Source: VGRW01 sp031396695
Lineage (GTDB): Bacteria > Myxococcota_A > UBA9160 > SZUA-336
Direction: 5' to 3'
Assembly (NCBI GenBank): GCA_031396695.1
Contig: JANNLG010000091.1
Location: forward strand, 1 to 64,000
DNA: 64,000 nucleotides
The translations under genes and the position numbers were made by a program. Position 1 is the stretch's first letter, and every line of letters begins with the position of its first letter. The notes beneath the pieces are model-generated. The model was given only the letters and a program-made list of their open reading frames with translations. It was not told where the DNA came from and did no database searches. This document shows positions 58,775 through 64,000 of the stretch, one piece after another.

Positions 58775-58861
58775 CTACACGCGGGTCTCCGCGCAGACGC
58801 CGAGCGAGGCGCAAATCTGCGCGCGCTTCGCGAGCGAGCCGAGAAGGTCGAAAGCGGACAT
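58775..58861 (-). CDS. 28-residue protein, apparently leaderless, ended by a hairpin
   Basis: An ATG at 58861 opens MSAFDLLGSLAKRAQICASL and runs to a TAG at 58775-58777. The peptide has an amphipathic helix and two Cys separated by five residues. Upstream on the minus strand, TTGACA (58898-58893), an 18-base spacer and GAAGCT (58874-58869) predict a start one base before the ATG, so a leaderless mRNA is likely. The terminator-like hairpin follows. Compact promoter-ORF-hairpin organisation argues for a real small gene or a leader peptide. Function is unknown. Confidence 0.45.
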   Translation of the reverse strand: MSAFDLLGSLAKRAQICASLGVCAETRV

Positions 58862-58927
58862 CGATGGCAGCTTCGCGTCCGCGGCCCGAGCTTGTCAAGC
58901 GATCGCTGTGCTAAAAGACGCCTCTCG

Positions 58928-60394
58928 ATGACCCACGACAGCGAGCTCGATTCGGGACCGTGGTACCGGAGGCGCCTGGGCGGCGGCCTGTGCGCGGCGG
59001 TGTTGCTGATCGCGATGTCGGGCGTGCTGTTCCTGAACCTGCGCGAGGAGCCAGTGGCACGCTCGAGCGAGAAGCGCTGCCTCTCGGTGGTGCATTCGAT
59101 GGTTCGGTCGGGCGACTGGATGGTCCCGCGCATTCAGGGGCAGGCGCGGCTGCAGAAGCCGCCGCTGATGTACTGGGCGGGGGCCGCGACGGCGAGCCTG
59201 CTCGACGACACCAGCGCCTTCGCGGTGCGTCTTCCGTCGGCCCTCGCGACGCTCGCGCTGGTCGCGCTGGTGATCGCGTGGGGAGCGTCGCTGGGTGGGA
59301 TCGGCCGGGGTCTGGCGGCCGGCGCGGTGATCGTCGCCATGTACCAGCTCACGGCCTCGGGCCGGCGCGGCGACGCGGAGATGCTGCTCGCCTTTTTCTG
59401 TGCGGCGACCCTGTTCGCATTCGATCGCCTGCACTTCACGCGGCGACACGCGCTGCTGCCGCTGCTCGGCCTGCTCGCCGGGCTTGCGCTGCTCTCGAAG
59501 GCGACCGCGGTGTTCGTGGTCGTCCTCCTACCCATCCTCGTCTTCCTCGCGCTCGAGGGTGAGCTGCGTCGGCTGCGCGAGCCCGGTCTGCTCGGCGCCA
59601 TCGCGTTGGCATTCGCGATCGGCATCGCGTGGTACGTGGCGATCGTCGCGCGCGTGCCCGGCGCCTTCGAGTCGCTTTGGCAGGACCTGGTCCTGCCGCT
59701 CGGCTTCAGCTCGGAGTTCGGCGTCGACGCGAAGCACTACCAGCCGGTCTGGTACTACCTGACGGTTCTGCCGCGGCGCGCCGCGCCCGCGAGCGTGCTG
59801 CTGCCGATCGTTCTGTGGCGGCTCTGGACGACGCGGGTGTACCGCGACGATCCGCGCATGCGCTTCGCGGCGCTCGGCTTCGTGGCGCCGTTCGTAGCGT
59901 TCTCGCTGCTGCCGCAGAAGCAGGCGCACTACACGCTGGTGATGCTGCCGTCGCTCGCGCTGCTGTGCGCGGAGTCGCTCGCCGCGCTCGCGCCGCGGGC
60001 GCGCTTCTGGCTCGCGCGCGGGCTCGGCGCGCCGTTCGCGCTCGCGGGGATCGCCGCCACCGCGCTGCTCGCGCTGTACTTCCACTGGCTCGAAGCCCGG
60101 CCGCTCGCGCTGATCGTCCTCGCGTCGCTGGTCGTGGGCGGACTCTTCGCGGTCGCGCTGGTCGCGGCGCTGCGCGGTCGGCTCGCCGGTTTCGCGCTGG
60201 CGGCCGTGCCCGCCTTCCTGCTCGTGCTCGCGCTGCAGCGCGGCGTCGCGATGGTGCGCGCGCAGACGATCGAGGTGGATGGACTCACCCACCTGACGAT
60301 CGACGAGCGCGAGCGCCTCTACCGCGTGTCGCGCGAGCAGCCCTGGTTCCTCGACCTGTTCCAGCTCGCACGCGAGCGCGACAACGGCGGCTAG
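58928..60394 (+). CDS. ArnT-like (GT83) membrane glycosyltransferase
   Basis: This 488-residue protein has about 11 helices. Its first periplasmic loop contains the catalytic-site acidic pattern of GT83 enzymes (NLREEPVARSSEKRCL and GRRGDAEMLLAFF), plus RLQKPPLMYWAGA, the substrate-lipid loop. It would transfer a sugar from an undecaprenyl carrier to lipid A or another periplasmic acceptor. It is convergent with a dolichyl-phosphate-mannose-synthase-like enzyme and a LAB_N protein, an expected partnership. The two genes share a CTAG stop. Confidence 0.9.
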   Translation: MTHDSELDSGPWYRRRLGGGLCAAVLLIAMSGVLFLNLREEPVARSSEKRCLSVVHSMVRSGDWMVPRIQGQARLQKPPLMYWAGAATASLLDDTSAFAVRLPSALATLALVALVIAWGASLGGIGRGLAAGAVIVAMYQLTASGRRGDAEMLLAFFCAATLFAFDRLHFTRRHALLPLLGLLAGLALLSKATAVFVVVLLPILVFLALEGELRRLREPGLLGAIALAFAIGIAWYVAIVARVPGAFESLWQDLVLPLGFSSEFGVDAKHYQPVWYYLTVLPRRAAPASVLLPIVLWRLWTTRVYRDDPRMRFAALGFVAPFVAFSLLPQKQAHYTLVMLPSLALLCAESLAALAPRARFWLARGLGAPFALAGIAATALLALYFHWLEARPLALIVLASLVVGGLFAVALVAALRGRLAGFALAAVPAFLLVLALQRGVAMVRAQTIEVDGLTHLTIDERERLYRVSREQPWFLDLFQLARERDNGG

Positions 60395-61116
60395 CGCGGC
60401 GCGGCGTCGATCTCGGGCAGGATCGCGCGCCGCATCAGCCACCACACGCCCAGCAGGTCGATGAGCGTCCGCCGCAAGCGCTTGAAGTTGGAGTACTTCG
60501 AGCGCCCCGTACGGCGCGGGCGGTGGTTCACGTCGAGCTCGTGCACGGAGAGTCCCTGTCGCGCGAACAGCGCCGGCAGAAAGCGGTGCATGCCGTCGAA
60601 CTGCGGCAGCTCGACGAACGCTTCGACCGCAAAGACCTTGAGCGAGCAGCCCGTGTCCGACGCGCCGTCGCGCAGCAGCGCACGGCGCGCGGCGTTCGCG
60701 AACCGACTCGCGAGCCGGCGCGAGAGCGAGTCGCGGCGAATCGCGCGACGCCCGATCACCACGTCGAAGCGTGCGGCTCGCTCCAGCAAGCCAGGCAGAT
60801 CGGCGGGATCGTTCTGAAGATCCCCGTCGAGTGTGGCCACGTGCGAGAAGCGCGCAGTGCGCACACCGGCGAGCAGCGCCGCGGACTGGCCGAGATTCCA
60901 CCGCAGCGGCACGAGCCGCACGTGGCGGTTGCGCTCGACGGCTTCGAACGCCCGCTTGCGCGTCTCGTCGCGGCTGCCGTCGTCGACCAGGATCAGCTCC
61001 CACGGGAGCTCGCGCACGCCGAGCACGGCCACCAGCTCGGCGACCAGCGGGACGACGTTCTCCTCTTCGTCGAAGAGCGGCACGACGACCGACACGCCGG
61101 TGAGCTGCTCGGTCAT
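60391..61116 (-). CDS. Family 2 glycosyltransferase (polyprenyl-phosphate sugar synthase-like)
   Basis: This 241-residue enzyme has the GT-A motifs VVVPLFDEEENV, LILVDDGSRD and TLDGDLQNDPAD (DxD-like) and GCSLKVF. It would load a sugar onto undecaprenyl phosphate for use by the ArnT-like transferase. It lacks the C-terminal helices of ArnC-type proteins, so membrane attachment may come from the LAB_N protein whose gene overlaps by ATGA. Confidence 0.9.
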   Translation of the reverse strand: MTEQLTGVSVVVPLFDEEENVVPLVAELVAVLGVRELPWELILVDDGSRDETRKRAFEAVERNRHVRLVPLRWNLGQSAALLAGVRTARFSHVATLDGDLQNDPADLPGLLERAARFDVVIGRRAIRRDSLSRRLASRFANAARRALLRDGASDTGCSLKVFAVEAFVELPQFDGMHRFLPALFARQGLSVHELDVNHRPRRTGRSKYSNFKRLRRTLIDLLGVWWLMRRAILPEIDAAPR

Positions 61117-61394
61117 GCGACCTCGCGACGCCGCAGCGCGATGTTGCGCGCGTAGACCAGGAAGCCGGTCGACTGCCCGATGATGAACACCAGATCGCGC
61201 CGGTATAGCGAGTACAGCAGCAGCAGCGCCGAGCCGGCGATCGAGAGCTGCCAGAACACCTCCGGCACGATGCTGCGGCCCGCCCGTTCGGAGTGGATCC
61301 ACTGCACGACGAAGCGGAGCGAGAAGATCGCCTGACCGATCAGGCCGAGGAGCAACCAGGGATCGCGCAGCGCATCGAGCAGCGCGTCGTTCAT
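61113..61394 (-). CDS. LAB_N (lipid A biosynthesis N-terminal) domain membrane protein
   Basis: This 93-residue protein has three helices (about residues 14-32, 44-63, 66-84) and the family segments GLIGQAIFSLRFVVQWIHSE and PEVFWQLSIAGSALLLLYSL. LAB_N proteins accompany DPMS-like glycosyltransferases in lipid A sugar modification and may anchor them or flip the lipid. It overlaps the glycosyltransferase gene by ATGA. UppP ends 28 bases upstream. Confidence 0.93.
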   Translation of the reverse strand: MNDALLDALRDPWLLLGLIGQAIFSLRFVVQWIHSERAGRSIVPEVFWQLSIAGSALLLLYSLYRRDLVFIIGQSTGFLVYARNIALRRREVA

Positions 61395-61422
61395 CGCGCC
61401 CGCTTCGCGGCGAACCGCGGTG

Positions 61423-62286
61423 TTACGCGATCCGCACCCAGCCGAACCAGAACGCGACGGCCATGACCGCGGACAGGCCGACGCGATACCAACCGAACGC
61501 GGCCAGCCCGTGGCGGTTCAGAAAGGCGACCAACCAGCGCACCGCCAGCGCGGCCGACAGCGTCGCCACCGCGACGCCGAGCGCGACCGAGCCGGCGCCC
61601 AGCGTTTCGATCAAGTTCGGTGTGCCGTCGCGGGCCGAGGCCAGCACGTTTTTGGCCAGCTTGTAGACGCAGGCGCCACCAAGCGTCGGCACGCCGACCA
61701 GGAACGAGAACTCGGCCGCGTCGCGCGGGCGCAGGCCCACGAGCGTGCCGCCCGCGATCGTCATCATCGAACGCGAAGTGCCGGGCCACATGGCGACGCA
61801 CTGCAACAAGCCGATCGCGAACGCGCGCCGCCAGTCGAGCGCGTCCAGCGCCAGCGCGCCGCGCGGCTCCGCCGAGGCGCGCCCGCGATCCAGCCAGATC
61901 ATCCACACGCCGCCGGCCAGCAGCGCTCCGACCACCGGCAGCGGCCGGAACAGATGCAGCTCGAGCCAGTCGTCGAGCAGCGGGCCGAGGATCGCCGCTG
62001 GCAGGAATGCCACGGCGATGTTCCGCAGCAGGCGAAGCCCCGCTTCGTCGCGGCCCACGACTCCGCGCAACATCTGCGCGACGCGCGAGGCGTACAAGCC
62101 GAGCACCGCCAGGATCGCGCCGCCCTGGATCACGATCGAAAAGGCGTCCAGCGCGGACTTCATCTCCGGCTGATCCAGACCGAGCAAAGACTGCGCCAGG
62201 ATCAGATGGCCGGTCGAACTCACCGGCAGATACTCGGTGATTCCCTCGACCAGCCCGAGCACCGCCGCCTGCCACTTCTCGAGCAT
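61423..62286 (-). CDS. uppP: Undecaprenyl-diphosphatase
   Basis: This 287-residue membrane enzyme has the two catalytic signatures EGITEYLPVSSTGHL and PGTSRSMMTI, each with the essential Glu, Ser and Arg. It recycles undecaprenyl diphosphate for cell-wall and glycan synthesis. The start ATG 62286 has GGAG 5 bases upstream; GTG 62292 is the alternative. It likely heads a short operon with LAB_N and the GT2 gene, all of which use the same lipid carrier. Confidence 0.95.
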   Translation of the reverse strand: MLEKWQAAVLGLVEGITEYLPVSSTGHLILAQSLLGLDQPEMKSALDAFSIVIQGGAILAVLGLYASRVAQMLRGVVGRDEAGLRLLRNIAVAFLPAAILGPLLDDWLELHLFRPLPVVGALLAGGVWMIWLDRGRASAEPRGALALDALDWRRAFAIGLLQCVAMWPGTSRSMMTIAGGTLVGLRPRDAAEFSFLVGVPTLGGACVYKLAKNVLASARDGTPNLIETLGAGSVALGVAVATLSAALAVRWLVAFLNRHGLAAFGWYRVGLSAVMAVAFWFGWVRIA

Positions 62287-62406
62287 GCACACTCCGGGGA
62301 GGGAGGTGGCGGCAGGTTACAGAAGCGCGGCGTCGACAGCGAGCAGGCACGCGAGGGATTGAAGCCGATCGACTTGAATCCCCCGTGAGCGCGGCATGAG
62401 AAGCCC

Positions 62407-63528
62407 CTAATCGAGCCGCTTGCGGAAACGCAGGATCGCGATCCCGATCGCGACCGAGAAGAACAGCACGAGCGGCCAGACGTCGCGCGAGAGCTCGCCG
62501 AGCGTCGCGCCGCGCAGGACGATCCCGCGCACGATGCGCAGGAAGTGCGTGAGCGGGAACACCTCCGCCAGCCAGCGCGCCGGCCACGGCATGCCGTCGA
62601 ACGGGAACATGAAGCCCGACAGCAGGATCTGCGGCAGGAAGGTGACGAACGCCATCTGGAAGGCCTGGAACTGCGTCTGCGCGAGCGTCGAGATCAGGAG
62701 CCCGAGCGTGAGCGCGGCCGCGACGAAGACGCCCGTGCCCGCATACAGCCCGAGCAGGCTGCCCTGGATCGGCACGCCGAACACATAGCGGCCGAGCACC
62801 AGGATCAGCGTGACCTGCGCGTACCCGATCAGCACGTACGGCGCGATCTTGCCGACCATCAGCTCGGGCGTCTGCACCGGCGTGGTGATCAAGAGCTCGA
62901 GGTTTCCGCGCTCGCGCTCGCGCACGATCGCGACGGCGGTGAAGAGCACGAGCGTGAGCGTCAGGATGACACCGCACAGGGCCGGCACGATGTGCACGGG
63001 CGAGCGGCGCTCCGGGTTGTAGTACGCGCGCAGCTCGAAGACCGGCGCCGCACGTGCCGCCGCAGCCGCGGGTCGCGCGAAGCGATCGACCATCTCGAGC
63101 GACGCGAGCCCGCGCGCGGCCGCGAGCACGATCGGGTCGCCGCCGTCGACGAGCAGCTGTGCGCGCGCGCGATCGCCGTCGATCGCGCGGCGCTCGAAGT
63201 CGGCGGGAATCACGATCCCGACCGAGATCCGCCCCTCCACCAGCTGGCGCTCGAGCGCCTCGACCGAGCGCGCGCTGTAGACCACGTCGATCACCTGCGT
63301 GGCTTGCGCGTCTTGCACCAGCAGGCGCGCGCGCTGCGTGCCCGCCAGGTCCACGACACCGGCGCGCAGGTGGCGCACGTCCTGGTTGATCGCGTAGCCG
63401 AACAGCATCGTCATCATCAGCGGCACACCCGCGACCATGCCGCCGGTCAGCCGGTCGCGGCGCAGGTGGCGGAACTCCTTGCGTGCGATGGCAGAGATGC
63501 GCGAGAGCGAGCGCGTAAAGCCGGTCAT
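62407..63528 (-). CDS. ABC-2 type permease (YhhJ/YbhR-like)
   Basis: This 373-residue protein has an N-terminal helix with ARKEFRHLRRDRLTGGMV, a large extracytosolic domain (about residues 50-170) and five C-terminal helices with RERERGNLELLITTPVQTPELM and LLSGFMFPFDGMPWPARWLAEVFPLTHFL. These are hallmarks of DrrB/YbhR-type exporters. It overlaps the ATPase gene at 63525 by ATGA. No adaptor or second permease is visible within the window. Confidence 0.92.
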   Translation of the reverse strand: MTGFTRSLSRISAIARKEFRHLRRDRLTGGMVAGVPLMMTMLFGYAINQDVRHLRAGVVDLAGTQRARLLVQDAQATQVIDVVYSARSVEALERQLVEGRISVGIVIPADFERRAIDGDRARAQLLVDGGDPIVLAAARGLASLEMVDRFARPAAAAARAAPVFELRAYYNPERRSPVHIVPALCGVILTLTLVLFTAVAIVRERERGNLELLITTPVQTPELMVGKIAPYVLIGYAQVTLILVLGRYVFGVPIQGSLLGLYAGTGVFVAAALTLGLLISTLAQTQFQAFQMAFVTFLPQILLSGFMFPFDGMPWPARWLAEVFPLTHFLRIVRGIVLRGATLGELSRDVWPLVLFFSVAIGIAILRFRKRLD

Positions 63529-64000
63529 GCGTTCGCCTCCGACTCGCGCAGGCGGCGCGTCGACGCGACGAACACGTCCTCGAGGCTCGCGCGCGCGAGC
63601 ACCACGTGCGCGTCGACGTCGGCGTCGGCGAGCGCATGCGCGACCCGCGACGCCGGCTCCGCGACCTCGCGATCGACCAGCGCGTGCAGCCGCTGTCCGA
63701 GCTGCGCCACGCTCTGCACCTCCGAGAGTCGCGCCAGCACGTCGCGCGCCGCGCGCAGGTCGGGTCCCTCGATTTCGACCACCGCCGCCTCGATCTCGGC
63801 CATCAAGCGTTCCGGCGCGCCGTTCGCGACGACCCGGCCGCGGTCCAGGATCGCGAGTCCGTGACAGCGCTCGGCTTCGTCCATGTAGTGCGTCGAGACG
63901 AGGATAGTCGTGCCACGCTCGACCAGCCGGAACAAGCTCTCCCAGAAATCGCGCCGACTCTGCGGATCGACCGCGCTGGTCGGCTCGTCCAGGAACAGGA
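63525..64000 (-). CDS. ABC transporter ATPase (partial, 5' end beyond right edge)
   Basis: The last 158 codons of an ATPase are visible. The frame enters from the right edge at Walker B LFLDEPTSAVDPQSRRDFW (D-loop included), followed by ILVSTHYMDEAERC with the switch His and a C-terminal regulatory region ending LEDVFVASTRRLRESE. The Walker A and signature motifs are outside. The pairing with the permease at 62407 indicates a YbhF/YhiH-like exporter. Confidence 0.92.
   Translation of the reverse strand, partial: LFLDEPTSAVDPQSRRDFWESLFRLVERGTTILVSTHYMDEAERCHGLAILDRGRVVANGAPERLMAEIEAAVVEIEGPDLRAARDVLARLSEVQSVAQLGQRLHALVDREVAEPASRVAHALADADVDAHVVLARASLEDVFVASTRRLRESEANA

Overview
This window is strongly GC-rich and gene-dense, with frequent GTG and TTG starts and 4-bp ATGA/GTGA overlaps inside operons. 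Several markers suggest a Gram-negative, probably uncultured 'deltaproteobacterial' lineage (Myxococcota, Desulfobacterota or Binatota type). They are a PEP-CTERM protein, an outer-membrane barrel ending in Phe, LAB_N and ArnT-like envelope genes, and secreted proteins with a cysteine-bearing dockerin-like tail. The taxonomic placement is inference. I saw no tRNA, rRNA, CRISPR array, insertion sequence or phage.

Layout. Positions 1-4420 hold secreted and envelope proteins: a partial CotH-like protein, a cyclophilin, a PEP-CTERM protein and an outer-membrane barrel. Positions 4417-34509 form a catabolic and respiratory island. It contains, in order: an operon of acyl-CoA dehydrogenase, nitroreductase, SCP2-type thiolase, acyl-CoA ligase and hemN; a Crp/Fnr regulator and a hemerythrin; and a heme-copper oxidoreductase cluster. 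That cluster has two subunit I-like proteins, a CuA subunit, a SCO protein, a cytochrome b-ferredoxin-FlpD fusion and a CtaB-DUF420 fusion. The island continues with nitroreductase-family flavoproteins, an LLM flavoprotein, an RND efflux pair, a b-type cytochrome, and a gamma-beta-alpha-chaperone operon for a type II DMSO-reductase-family molybdoenzyme (ethylbenzene dehydrogenase/selenate reductase-like).

The island is tied together by five copies of a perfect palindrome, TATGAC-N4-GTCATA, at 10809, 11580, 22124, 24437 and 29287. All lie in promoter regions. For four of the promoters a TAnnnT -10 box follows after exactly 21 bases, which centres the operator at -41.5, as for class II FNR/CRP activation. 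Three of those genes appear to have leaderless mRNAs. The regulator encoded at 10820-11509 is the obvious candidate to bind these sites. My reading is one regulon coupling a molybdenum hydroxylase/dehydrogenase and acyl-CoA degradation to a NO-reductase-like or low-oxygen respiratory chain.

Positions 34506-45384 carry Fe(II) oxygenases (one broken by a frameshift), a TylF-like methyltransferase, small membrane-stress proteins, an amidase, an Hsp70-like protein, a lipocalin-like protein and a divergent SelO-like protein. Positions 45468-49737 are a MacB-like ABC efflux operon. Positions 49734-54171 encode PGPGW, TerC, an antiporter fused to PTS EIIA, citrate synthase, and a SET-domain methyltransferase translationally coupled to citrate synthase. 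Positions 54228-64000 carry a sirtuin, envelope glycosyltransferases, UppP and two ABC-2 exporters, the last running off the right edge.

Convergent genes are packed tightly. Six of the twelve convergent pairs end on a shared CTAG that supplies both stop codons.
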